Shown: positions 25,365-33,388 of the stretch, piece by piece | Layout: every line of letters begins with the position of its first letter | How positions within the stretch are numbered: the first letter of the stretch is position 1 | NCBI GenBank assembly: GCA_964392325.1 | Contig: CAYMPJ010000016.1 | Span: 17,834 to 81,833, forward strand | From: CALLPQ01 sp964392325 | GTDB taxonomy: Bacteria > Pseudomonadota > Alphaproteobacteria > Caulobacterales > Parvularculaceae | Length of the DNA stretch: 64,000 bases | Direction: 5' to 3' | Program-made: the position numbers and the translations under genes | Notes under the pieces: generated by a model | Database searches by the model: none | What the model was told of the DNA's origin: nothing | What the model saw: the letters and a program-made list of their open reading frames with translations, nothing else

Positions 25365-26579
25365 ATGCGGCGCGTAGTTATAACGGGAATGGGAGTTGTG
25401 TCTTCCATTGGAAATAATGTTGAAGAGGTAACGCGCTCTTTGCAAAATGGCACGTCGGGTATCCAGAAGTCGCAAATCTATTCTGATTTTGGATTTCGCT
25501 CTCAGGTACATGCGCCGCCAACTCTGGATGTAGAAGAGGCCTTAAACCGTAAAGCGCGCCGCTTTATGGGTGAGGGCGCAGCGTGGAATTATCTTGCCGC
25601 CTTGCAAGCCATTGAAGATGCGGGCTTGGAAGAGAACGAGGTTTCTAATCCGAGAACCGGTATTGTCATGGGATCAGGTGGTCCATGTACCAAGGCGATT
25701 ATTGAGGCGGCCGATAAGACAAGAGAACATAAAAGCACCAAAAAAATTGGCCCGACGCAGGTGCCGCGCGCCATGTCTTCGACCAATTCTGCGACCCTTG
25801 CGGTACCCCTTAAAATTCTGGGCGTGAATTATTCAATCTCATCAGCTTGCGCAACCTCCATTCATTGTATCGGCGCGGCAGCCGAGCAAATTCAGTGGGG
25901 CAAACAGGATATTGTTTTAGCTGGTGGCGGCGAGGAAATTGACTGGACGCTCTCCAATATGTTTGATGCCATGGGCGCGATGTCGAGCAAATTCAATGAT
26001 ACACCTCAAGTCGCCTCGCGGGCCTATGATGTTAACCGCGATGGTTTTGTGATCTCTGGCGGGGCCGGGGTTGTCATTCTTGAAGATTATGAACATGCCA
26101 AAAAACGCGATGCCAAGATATATGGTGAAGTGATAGGGTATGCGGCCAATTCAGATGGATACGATATGGTTGCCCCATCTGGCGAGGGGGCTGTTCGATG
26201 TATGAACGAGACCCTCAAACTTGCTGGCCGAAGCGTCGATTACATTAACACCCACGGAACTTCAACGCCGGTAGGCGATAGCCGCGAGACTGCGGCTATT
26301 CGGGAAGTTTTCGGTGATAAAATTCCGCCATTCTCATCAACCAAGTCCCTAACAGGCCATTCACTAGGGGCCACCGGCGCGCAGGAAACAATTTATTCTT
26401 TAATAATGATGCAGAAAGAGTTTCTGGCTGCTTCTGCCCATATTGAAGAGATCGATCCGGAATTTGCTGATCTTCCTATCATCCGTGAACGCATGGATAA
26501 TGCCAAGGTGGATAGTTTCATGACCAATTCATTTGGATTTGGCGGAACGAATGGATGCCTTGCTGTGGGCAGGGTGTAG
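25365..26579 (+). CDS. fabB: 3-oxoacyl-ACP synthase I
   Basis: 404 residues from the ATG at 25365, chosen over an upstream GTG (25344) because AGGAG lies 5 nt before it and MRRVVITGMG is the conserved start. The catalytic triad is C162 (SSACATS), H296 (NTHGTS) and H331 (TGHSLGATG). It elongates acyl-ACPs, including cis-3-decenoyl-ACP from FabA. It lies 105 nt after fabA. Its stop codon is immediately followed by the ATG of a small membrane protein gene. Confidence 0.97.
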   Translation: MRRVVITGMGVVSSIGNNVEEVTRSLQNGTSGIQKSQIYSDFGFRSQVHAPPTLDVEEALNRKARRFMGEGAAWNYLAALQAIEDAGLEENEVSNPRTGIVMGSGGPCTKAIIEAADKTREHKSTKKIGPTQVPRAMSSTNSATLAVPLKILGVNYSISSACATSIHCIGAAAEQIQWGKQDIVLAGGGEEIDWTLSNMFDAMGAMSSKFNDTPQVASRAYDVNRDGFVISGGAGVVILEDYEHAKKRDAKIYGEVIGYAANSDGYDMVAPSGEGAVRCMNETLKLAGRSVDYINTHGTSTPVGDSRETAAIREVFGDKIPPFSSTKSLTGHSLGATGAQETIYSLIMMQKEFLAASAHIEEIDPEFADLPIIRERMDNAKVDSFMTNSFGFGGTNGCLAVGRV

Positions 26580-26765
26580 ATGGCGTTTGATCCAGCTGCG
26601 ATTTTTGTTGCGGTGTTAATTGCCACGGGTGGATTGTGGTGGTTTACCATGATCTTGAAAACCGTCAGGCAGTTACCAAATCTTACTAAATATGGCGTCT
26701 ACGCCCTCATTTGGCTTGCATATTTTGTTCTGGTTTTACTGATAATTCGGCAGTCCGGTGGATAA
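26580..26765 (+). CDS. 61-residue membrane protein inside the fab operon
   Basis: The ATG directly abuts the fabB stop (TAGATG), with AGGG inside the fabB end as ribosome binding site. Two hydrophobic helices (about 6-25 and 38-57) are joined by a basic turn (KTVRQLPNLTKYG). No family recognised. Zero-gap placement between fabB and fabI argues that it is real and co-translated. It may be a membrane tether or regulator for fatty acid synthesis; this is speculation. Confidence 0.7.
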   Translation: MAFDPAAIFVAVLIATGGLWWFTMILKTVRQLPNLTKYGVYALIWLAYFVLVLLIIRQSGG

Positions 26766-26822
26766 TTAAGGGTAAAACAGCAAGCTTGGAATTTACTATT
26801 TTATGACTGACAGGAGATAGAT

Positions 26823-27644
26823 ATGGCTGAACTGGAATTTCCCATCAAGGGTAATTTGATGAAAGGCAAACGCGGCCTGATTATGGGCGTTGCCAATAAG
26901 AATTCTATTGCCTGGTATATTGCGCAACAACTCCATGCAATGGGCGCGGAGATTGCTTTTACATATGTAAATGAAGCCATGGAGCGCCGGGTCAGGCCTT
27001 TGGCTGAGAGCCTTGGCGCGAAATTGATCTTGCCGTGTGATGTCGGGAATGATCAGGAAATGGAAGCAACATTTAGCGCTGTAGAGCGCGAGTGGGGTAC
27101 GATGGATTTTCTGGTCCACGCCATTGCTTTTACCGATAAATCCGCTTTGGAGGGCTCATTCGTAGAGAATACAACCCGCCAGATTTTTTCTGATACAATG
27201 GATGTATCCGCCTATTCATTTGTGGATGCGGCCAATCGCGCTTCCAAAATCATGCCCAATGGCGGCTCCATGATCACACTAACCTATTTAGGCAGTGAAC
27301 GGACTATTCCTAACTATAATGTTATGGGTGTCGCAAAAGCAGCCCTTGAGGCCTCCACGCGCTATATCGCCCGTGATCTTGGCCCCGCCAATATCCGGGT
27401 CAATGCGATTTCAGCGGGACCAATTAAAACGCTGGCGGCCGCTGGTATTTCATCTGGTCGTCATATGTTCTCGTTTAATAAAAAATCATCCCCCTTGCGC
27501 GATGATACAGAGCCCTCTGGCGTAGCGGGGGCGGCGCTTTATCTCCTCTCTGATCTAGGGGCCTCCTGCACCGGAGAGACCCATCACGTGGATGCGGGTT
27601 TTCATATTGTTGGTATGCCTGACGAGAGCGCATTGGTGGATTAA
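26823..27644 (+). CDS. fabI: enoyl-ACP reductase [NADH]
   Basis: 273 residues, short-chain dehydrogenase type. The divergent FabI glycine pattern (GVANKNSIAWYIA) replaces GxxxGxG. The active site is Y155 (TLTYLGSER), Y165 and K172 (Tyr-x6-Lys in YNVMGVAK). SAGPIKTLAAAGI marks the substrate-binding loop. It performs the last reduction of each elongation cycle. A clear AGGAG precedes the ATG. Last intact gene of the fab cluster. Confidence 0.96.
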   Translation: MAELEFPIKGNLMKGKRGLIMGVANKNSIAWYIAQQLHAMGAEIAFTYVNEAMERRVRPLAESLGAKLILPCDVGNDQEMEATFSAVEREWGTMDFLVHAIAFTDKSALEGSFVENTTRQIFSDTMDVSAYSFVDAANRASKIMPNGGSMITLTYLGSERTIPNYNVMGVAKAALEASTRYIARDLGPANIRVNAISAGPIKTLAAAGISSGRHMFSFNKKSSPLRDDTEPSGVAGAALYLLSDLGASCTGETHHVDAGFHIVGMPDESALVD

Positions 27645-27694
27645 TGCCAGCTCAAGGGTTTTAAAATTTTGATATTGGCAATAATATCAGTGTA

Positions 27695-27943
27695 GTGATG
27701 AGTGGAAATAGAGTTACTGGCCTGTCGTTAAGTATCTCGGTGGGCCCCGACTGGGTGTCAGCGCTATGGCTTTTCTATTTTGGAGTTTATTCGCCCCGCC
27801 GAACCCCTGAAGTCGTGCACACATCCGGCACGAAAGCAATTGGTGAATTTGCCGCCCTTTCTCTCCTTTATAAGCCTCTACCTTTCGGCTATCATGAGGA
27901 GCATCACGATCACCCGGATACGCCGTGGTGGCGTTTGCATTAG
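27695..27943 (+). pseudogene. crtW: remnant of beta-carotene ketolase crtW (truncated, frameshifted)
   Basis: The segment keeps the C-terminal third of CrtW in pieces. In one frame SALWLFYFGVYSPRR resembles the CrtW segment before the HxAR box. In the second frame (about 27816-27881) HPARKQ...LPPFLSFISLY matches the HxARS...LLSFLxCY region. Back in the first frame FGYHEEHHDHP-DTPWWRLH matches the terminal histidine box and WWRL end. Deletion of one base in a CAT codon after 27881 explains the second frame change and would restore the typical YHFGYH. The N-terminal two thirds with the other His boxes are absent, since fabI ends at 27644. It lies directly before intact crtZ, as crtW often does. 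Confidence 0.72.
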
Positions 27944-27984
27944 CTTCGCCAATCTAAACGACAGGACGGCGTTCGAGGTCGCTC

Positions 27985-28446
27985 ATGATAATTCTGTTTA
28001 ATATATTCTTGGTAGTGATCTCGATCGCTTTAATGGAAGTAGTTGCCTACTATGCCCATAAATATGTGATGCACGGATTTATGTGGAACTGGCATAAATC
28101 CCATCATGAACCTCATAATAATATGTTTGAAAAAAATGATCTGTTCGCTGTCGTCTTTAGCATCCCGTCAATTGTATTGATTTATGCGGGCGTCAATTAT
28201 TTATCGCCATTGCTGTATATCGGAATTGGAATCATGCTGTACGGCGTGATCTATTTTATCTTCCATGACGTTATTGTGCATCAACGCATCAAGATGCCAA
28301 TTCCGCGGGGCAACGAATATCTGAAAAAAATCATTCAGGCTCATCGCATTCATCATGCGGTTGAAACAAAAGAGGGAACCGTTTCTTTTGGATTTCTTTA
28401 TGCGCCGCCAGTAAGAGAATTAAAGGCTGCATTAAAAGAGCATTAA
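27985..28446 (+). CDS. crtZ: beta-carotene hydroxylase
   Basis: 153 residues, typical of CrtZ in the fatty acid hydroxylase superfamily. All four histidine motifs for the di-iron site are present: HKYVMH (near 26), HKSHH (near 38), FHDVIVHQR (near 95) and HRIHH (near 115). Hydrophobic segments surround them. It hydroxylates the beta-ionone rings of beta-carotene to zeaxanthin (or canthaxanthin to astaxanthin) at the membrane. No crtB, crtI, crtY or crtE is in this window. The crtW remnant just upstream suggests loss of the ketolase step at this locus. Confidence 0.9.
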   Translation: MIILFNIFLVVISIALMEVVAYYAHKYVMHGFMWNWHKSHHEPHNNMFEKNDLFAVVFSIPSIVLIYAGVNYLSPLLYIGIGIMLYGVIYFIFHDVIVHQRIKMPIPRGNEYLKKIIQAHRIHHAVETKEGTVSFGFLYAPPVRELKAALKEH

Positions 28447-28490
28447 TTTAGCGGGTTACCACCTATTTGGGCGATGCGTCCCTTCTCAGG

Positions 28491-28642
28491 CATGAGGAAG
28501 CGTATTGCTGCGAGATAAAAAGGTGGTGGGATAAACCGAATTTAAATTGTTTTTCCTAAAGCCGCGACCGCGGCTCGGCCCCAAAGGCCGCCCCATCGGA
28601 GACATGAGCGAAGCGAATTGTCGCGAGATAAGAAAATGGTGG
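28491..28642. repeat. imperfect 40-bp direct repeat ending in the tRNA 3' end
   Basis: Copy 1 (28491-28529) and copy 2 (28603-28642) share CATGAG, GAAGCG, a GCGAGATAA core and a TGGTGG end, with roughly 80 to 85 percent identity by eye. In copy 2 the TGGTGG is the complement of the 3' end of tRNA-Ala (CCACCA). Copy 1 therefore may mark the 3' end of a lost second tRNA or the trace of a recombination event at the tRNA. Confidence 0.5.
28561..28590 (-). terminator. GC-rich hairpins, probable tRNA-Ala terminator
   Basis: Two adjacent GC-rich dyads, GCCGCG/CGCGGC (28561-28574) and CGGCC/GGCCG (28576-28590), lie downstream of the minus-strand tRNA. After the second dyad on that strand comes only a short T-poor stretch, so efficiency is uncertain. 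Confidence 0.4.
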
Positions 28643-28712
28643 AGCTAAGCGGGATCGAACCGCTGACCTCTTCGCTGCCAGCGAAGCGCTCTCCCAGCTG
28701 AGCTATAGCCCC
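28637..28712 (-). tRNA. tRNA-Ala (GGC anticodon)
   Basis: 76 nt including an encoded CCA end. The seven-base acceptor stem GGGGCTA pairs with TAGCTCC (one G-T). The D-arm is GCTC...GAGC. The five-base anticodon stem CTTCG/CGAAG encloses loop CTGGCAG with anticodon GGC. The T-arm AGCGG/CCGCT holds the TTCGATC loop. All four arms fold, so the call is firm. It is read from the minus strand. Confidence 0.97.
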
Positions 28713-28810
28713 AATTTCTTTTTGATTGGGCCTGATAAGAATATATCGGGCGCACATTGGATCGCAAAACTATCGATAAGACAGCATGATCGCAAGGAAA
28801 AAATAAAACC

Positions 28811-29245
28811 TTATTCGTCGTCGTCGGTTGGTTTGATGATCGCGGAGACGTCATCGTCATCGTCGTCATCAAGCAGGGAATCATCGGTTTCAGTGTCATC
28901 ATCTTCAATATCGACACCTAAATCTTCGATATCGGGGATGTCCTCACCTTCAACTTCATCACCACCATCTTCGTCGTCGTCGAGGTTACCTTTGCGCTTG
29001 CTTTCAGCTGCTTTATTCTCTGCATCAGCCTCTTCAAGAGAAGTTTCCTGTTCCGGTGTCTCTATTTCACCTTCCTCGGTTTTCTCGGCTTCTTCTTCAG
29101 CGCGAGTCTTGCGAGGTTTCAGGAGGGCTTCAGGTATAAATTCATGATGACATTTTGGGCAATGGGCAGGCTCCTTTAGGAGATCGTAAAATCTTGCACC
29201 ACATTCCGGGCAATCGCGTTTTGTACCGAGTTCTGCTTTATTCAC
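28811..29245 (-). CDS. FYDLN-acid family protein (TIGR02300)
   Basis: 144 residues. The N-terminus contains the family hallmark ELGTKRDCPECGARFYDL and a CPKCHHEF pair, so two CxxC knuckles (a zinc-ribbon-like unit) in the first 40 residues. The rest is extremely acidic, with runs of Asp/Glu to the end. The family is restricted largely to alphaproteobacteria and has no known function. It is divergent from aroA, as in many relatives. Confidence 0.93.
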   Translation of the reverse strand: MNKAELGTKRDCPECGARFYDLLKEPAHCPKCHHEFIPEALLKPRKTRAEEEAEKTEEGEIETPEQETSLEEADAENKAAESKRKGNLDDDEDGGDEVEGEDIPDIEDLGVDIEDDDTETDDSLLDDDDDDDVSAIIKPTDDDE

Positions 29246-29402
29246 GGGAACGACACGCCTTTCTGAAAATTACTATTGCGTTTTGATTATTTCAATCGCG
29301 AAAAATAGACAGGTCTGTTGCCATGGCCGACCTTTCCTGTCAATTGAAAGCCTGAAAAATACGGTCAATACGCGGGTCAGATGATTTGCGCAAGAGAGAA
29401 TA

Positions 29403-30782
29403 GTGACAATAATGACATTCAAAGACGCAGAGGACGGTGCGGCATGGAGTCTTCCTGTTGCAAAAGAAACAGGACTTAAGGGGGAAGTCAGCCTGCCGGG
29501 GGATAAATCCATATCCCACCGCTGCGTTTTGCTGGGCGCCATCGCTAAGGGAGAGACAACAATTACCGGCCTTTTGGAGGGCGAAGATGTACTGCGCAGT
29601 GCAGCTTGTATGCGCGCCCTTGGGGCAGAAATTGAATGCGATATTGATCAAGGGGGAGCGAAGACATGGCGGGTTTTCAATGGTCCCATAAACGCCGGTC
29701 ATGAGGACCGTGACGCAAATTCCACGCTTTATTTCGGGAATGCCGGTACGGGTGTCCGCCTTGCAATGGGGCTGGTTGCCGGTCTTAAGATCGAAGCTGG
29801 CTTCGATGGTGATGAAAGCCTTAGAGGGCGTCCAATGGGGCGTATTCTTGAACCATTGAGCAAAATGGGTTTGGTGGCAATGAGCAATGAAGGCCGTTTG
29901 CCGGTTCAGTTCGAAGGGGCAAATCATCTCAACGCTATTCGTTACCGCTTGCCAGTGCCATCGGCGCAGATCAAATCAGCGATTCTTTTGGCGGGGCTTG
30001 GTGCCAAAGGCACAACGATCATTGAGGAGCCATTGCGCTCGCGCGATCATACTGAAAACATGCTCAAGAGTTTTGGGGCCAAGATCGAGGTCGAACCCTT
30101 TGAGGAAGAGGGGCGTTTAATATCTCTAGCTGGAGAGCAAAGCTTGTCGGGAACACATATTAATGTCCCTGGCGATCCCTCGTCTGCGGCCTTCCCGATT
30201 GCAGGGGCTTTGATTACACCGAGTAGTGACATTCTGGTCCGCAATGTCTTGATGAATGAAATGCGCATCGGGGTGCTAACCACATTTCAGGAAATGGGCG
30301 GACAGATTGAAATTCTGGCGCCGCGCAATGAAGGCGGTGAACCGGTTGCCGATATTCGGGTGCGTGCGAGTGAATTATATGGCGTTGAAATTCCTGCCTC
30401 GCGCGCGCCTGCTATGATCGATGAATATCCAATCGTTTCAATTGTCTCGGCTTTTGCAAAGGGCGAAACCCTGATGGCCGGTATTGGGGAAATGCGTATC
30501 AAGGAGAGTGATCGTATTGCCGCAATGGAAGAGGGGTTAATTGCGAATGGCGTAAAGGTCGAGAGCGGGCCTGACTGGATGAAAGTGACCGGTAGCGGCG
30601 AGCCTGTGCATGGCGGCGGCCTTGCTAAAACCTATCACGATCACCGAATTGCTATGAGTTTTCTGGTTATGGGAATGGCGAGCAAGGCCAAGATCGGGGT
30701 GGATGAGCTCTCCATGATCGCCACAAGCTTCCCGAATTTTGTCGAATTAATGAACGCTTTGGGCGCCCGGATTGACGGATAA
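29403..30782 (+). CDS. aroA: 3-phosphoshikimate 1-carboxyvinyltransferase (EPSP synthase)
   Basis: 459 residues. The LPGDKSISHR motif near residue 31 binds phosphoenolpyruvate and shikimate-3-phosphate. FGNAGTGVRLAMG and LRGRPMGRI follow, then DEYPIVSIVSAFAKGET and RIKESDRI in the second domain, all canonical. It catalyses the sixth step of the shikimate pathway. The start is GTG at 29403 with AGAGAG 4 nt upstream; an ATG at 29412 is an alternative. cmk and rpsA do not follow. Instead a bidirectional terminator separates it from a convergent peroxiredoxin gene. Confidence 0.96.
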   Translation: MTIMTFKDAEDGAAWSLPVAKETGLKGEVSLPGDKSISHRCVLLGAIAKGETTITGLLEGEDVLRSAACMRALGAEIECDIDQGGAKTWRVFNGPINAGHEDRDANSTLYFGNAGTGVRLAMGLVAGLKIEAGFDGDESLRGRPMGRILEPLSKMGLVAMSNEGRLPVQFEGANHLNAIRYRLPVPSAQIKSAILLAGLGAKGTTIIEEPLRSRDHTENMLKSFGAKIEVEPFEEEGRLISLAGEQSLSGTHINVPGDPSSAAFPIAGALITPSSDILVRNVLMNEMRIGVLTTFQEMGGQIEILAPRNEGGEPVADIRVRASELYGVEIPASRAPAMIDEYPIVSIVSAFAKGETLMAGIGEMRIKESDRIAAMEEGLIANGVKVESGPDWMKVTGSGEPVHGGGLAKTYHDHRIAMSFLVMGMASKAKIGVDELSMIATSFPNFVELMNALGARIDG

Positions 30783-30873
30783 GCTAACCTTTAAGAGCAA
30801 ATTTGGCCATTATTTGCGAGCGTTTACAATGTGATAAGTCTCTAACCTTGTGTGACACTCTTAAAACAAAAAA

Positions 30874-30905
30874 CCCTCACGGATGGTCCATCCGTGAGGG
30901 CTTTT
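30874..30905. terminator. bidirectional rho-independent terminator between aroA and the peroxiredoxin gene
   Basis: The stem CCCTCACGGAT pairs perfectly with ATCCGTGAGGG (11 bp; 30874-30900 including a five-base GGTCC loop). A-rich sequence lies to the left and CTTTTTC to the right, so it can terminate both convergent transcripts. Confidence 0.92.
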
Positions 30906-30924
30906 TCATCAAAATTATTCTGGT

Positions 30925-31452
30925 TTAATTAACAAGATGACCTTTAAGGAATTTCAACATGGTTTGCGCATCTGAAACCTCGAAAGGGTCACTTGGGCAA
31001 TTGTCGCTAAAGCCTTCCTCCGAGAAAATTTTCTCGACAGAGCCGTTATTGATAAAGGCTGAATAGCGCCATGAGCGCATACCAAATCCGAGATTATCTT
31101 TATCAACGAGCATGCCCATTTTGCGGGAAAATTCACCTGAGCCATCGGGGAGCAATTTAACTTTTTCCACGCCCATATGCTCACCCCATTGATACATCAC
31201 GAAAGCATCATTCACGCTAAGACAAATGACTTCATCGACACCCAAAGCCTTGAAATCATCATAGGCAGCTTCATAGCCGGGCAAATGGGTTGACGAGCAG
31301 GTTGGCGTAAAAGCACCGGGAAGGGCAAGAAGCACCACTTTTTTGTTTTTGAATAAATCATCGCTTGTTAGATCCTGCCAGCGAAATGGGTTAGGGCCCT
31401 CGACTGACTCATCACGGACACGGGTTTTAAAAGTTACATTAGGTGTTTGCAT
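30925..31452 (-). CDS. peroxiredoxin (Prx5-like, AhpC/TSA superfamily)
   Basis: 175 residues. The peroxidatic Cys52 lies in PGAFTPTCSSTHLPG, the Prx5 subfamily form. A second cysteine (C152, in SDNCPSD) could be a resolving Cys. The conserved Arg follows in FGMRSWRYSAFI. It reduces hydrogen and organic peroxides using thioredoxin or glutaredoxin/GSH. Single gene with a terminator shared with aroA. Confidence 0.92.
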   Translation of the reverse strand: MQTPNVTFKTRVRDESVEGPNPFRWQDLTSDDLFKNKKVVLLALPGAFTPTCSSTHLPGYEAAYDDFKALGVDEVICLSVNDAFVMYQWGEHMGVEKVKLLPDGSGEFSRKMGMLVDKDNLGFGMRSWRYSAFINNGSVEKIFSEEGFSDNCPSDPFEVSDAQTMLKFLKGHLVN

Positions 31453-31787
31453 TAATAGTATTCCTCAAGTTTAGCGAATGATTTACAGGTTCATTGGCTC
31501 CGGAGAAAATTTGTACTGTCCGGGTTTCTTGCCAATGAATGGGCCGCGATAAGGAAGAATCAGCTCTTAGTAAAGTCAAAAATCTAGATATCGATTATCG
31601 AATGATCTGATATTGCGATTTCGCGGCCACTAAGAAATTCAGGACAGGTTTATGGGGCACCCCTTTTAAAAAGCCGATCCGGTAATTATTTGGCGTACTG
31701 TTTTTAGGGAGGTGAAATTTGTGGAAAAACCGGCTAGTCTAATGCAGCTCGATTAACCAATTAACCAAGCAATAAGGGGGCGCATCT

Positions 31788-33308
31788 TTGTCCGAACAAA
31801 TTGATCTTCTCGTGATAGGCGGCGGTGTAAATGGTAGCGGCATTGCACGGGATGCGGCTGGCCGAGGTTTGAAGGTTTTACTGTGCGAAAAGGACGATCT
31901 CGCGCAACATACTTCATCATCGAGCACCAAATTGATTCATGGTGGCTTGCGATATCTTGAACATTATGAATTCAAACTTGTGCGCGAGTCTTTGATAGAG
32001 CGGGAAGTGTTGCTACGCGCAGCCCCGCATATCATCTGGCCCATGAGATTTGTCTTGCCCCATCATAAAGGATTGCGTCCGGCATGGTTGATACGGTTAG
32101 GCTTATTTCTCTATGATAATTTAGGGGGACGAAAATTATTGCCGGGCACCGTGCGGCGAAAATTTGAAGGAAGTAAGCATGAGAAGATCATGCAGAACGA
32201 CTATAAATTCGGTTTTGAATATTCCGATTGCTGGGTAGAAGATTCTCGTCTTGTTGTGCTCAATGCTATGCAAGCAAAAATGCATGGCGCGGATATACGC
32301 GTTGGAACAAAGTGTACCGGCTTAACGCGTGAAGGGGACTATTGGCGGATCGAATTGATTGATAGTGATGGTAAGGAGTCTAGCTTACAGACTAAAGCCA
32401 TCGTGAATGCAGCTGGACCGTGGGTAGATGATATTATTCAGCACACGAAGAGGAAAGAAAATCGAAATAATTTACGCCTGATAAAGGGCAGCCATATTAT
32501 CACGCGCAAATTGTTTGAAGGGGACGACGCCTATATCCTTCAAAACTCGGATGATCGTATTGTTTTTGCAATCCCCTACGAAAAAGAATTTACTCTTATC
32601 GGTACCACCGATGAACCTTTCAGTCTTGAGCAAGGTGATCCGAAAATTTCGCAAAGCGAGATTGATTATCTTTGTGAAATTATCAACGAATATTTCCAAA
32701 CACCGATCTCGGCTGAAGATATTATCTCGACATATTCTGGCGTTCGCCCTCTTTACGATGATAAAGAAGAAGATGCTTCTGTTGTCACGCGCGACTATGT
32801 GTTTGATTTAAAAGATAAGGACGGCAAAACACCAATTCTTTCAATTTTTGGTGGGAAAATCACAACCTATCGCAAACTATCAGAACAAGCCGTTGATAAG
32901 CTTGAGGTCTATTTAAAGTCTCCAAAACCCGGACATTGGACAAAAGGCGTTCATTTGCCGGGCGGTGATATCGCCAATGCGGATTTTGACGGTTTCCTCA
33001 AAAAAGCAGAAACCAAATGGCCCTTCATTCCAGAACCGATGTTAACCCGCCTTGCCCGCGCTTATGGGACTTGTATTGAACAGATTTTTAAAGATGCCCG
33101 CTCTCTTGATGATCTCGGGGTGCGTTTTGCCGATGATGTATTTGAAGCAGAAATTCAATATTTGATCGATCATGAATTCGTTACAAAAGCTGATGACGTA
33201 TTATTGCGCCGGTCAAAACTTGTTTTGCATATGGAAGCAGTCGAGATCGAAGAATTACGTCGATGGTTCAACGAGAAAGCCGTTTATAGCATCGAACATG
33301 ATGTGTAG
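31788..33308 (+). CDS. glpD: glycerol-3-phosphate dehydrogenase (FAD, quinone-linked)
   Basis: 506 residues. An N-terminal FAD-binding motif GGGVNGSG (11-18) is followed by SSSSTKLIHGGLRYLEHYEF, the GlpD signature, and later YSGVRPLYDD and FGGKITTYRKLSEQA. It oxidises sn-glycerol-3-phosphate to dihydroxyacetone phosphate and passes electrons to quinone at the inner membrane. The start is TTG with a strong AAGGGGG 7 nt upstream; no in-frame ATG precedes the Rossmann fold closely enough. The next gene, a sodium symporter, follows after 80 nt. Confidence 0.94.
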   Translation: MSEQIDLLVIGGGVNGSGIARDAAGRGLKVLLCEKDDLAQHTSSSSTKLIHGGLRYLEHYEFKLVRESLIEREVLLRAAPHIIWPMRFVLPHHKGLRPAWLIRLGLFLYDNLGGRKLLPGTVRRKFEGSKHEKIMQNDYKFGFEYSDCWVEDSRLVVLNAMQAKMHGADIRVGTKCTGLTREGDYWRIELIDSDGKESSLQTKAIVNAAGPWVDDIIQHTKRKENRNNLRLIKGSHIITRKLFEGDDAYILQNSDDRIVFAIPYEKEFTLIGTTDEPFSLEQGDPKISQSEIDYLCEIINEYFQTPISAEDIISTYSGVRPLYDDKEEDASVVTRDYVFDLKDKDGKTPILSIFGGKITTYRKLSEQAVDKLEVYLKSPKPGHWTKGVHLPGGDIANADFDGFLKKAETKWPFIPEPMLTRLARAYGTCIEQIFKDARSLDDLGVRFADDVFEAEIQYLIDHEFVTKADDVLLRRSKLVLHMEAVEIEELRRWFNEKAVYSIEHDV

Positions 33309-33388
33309 TTAACGCTTCAATTCAATCTTTAACTTTTGTAGTGTCGAGAGCTAATGATTGTCCCTAATGTCAGGCGGAAATACACCCT

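Noticed and set aside
28542..28757. 71-codon minus frame across tRNA-Ala
   Set aside because: Its translation is simply the tRNA sequence read as protein, a well-known false call.
28811..29100. Asp/Glu codon runs as a possible microsatellite
   Set aside because: The acidic tail is a normal feature of the FYDLN-acid family.
29340..29927. 195-codon minus frame opposite aroA
   Set aside because: Completely overlaps aroA codons; Cys/His-rich by composition only, no ordered motif.
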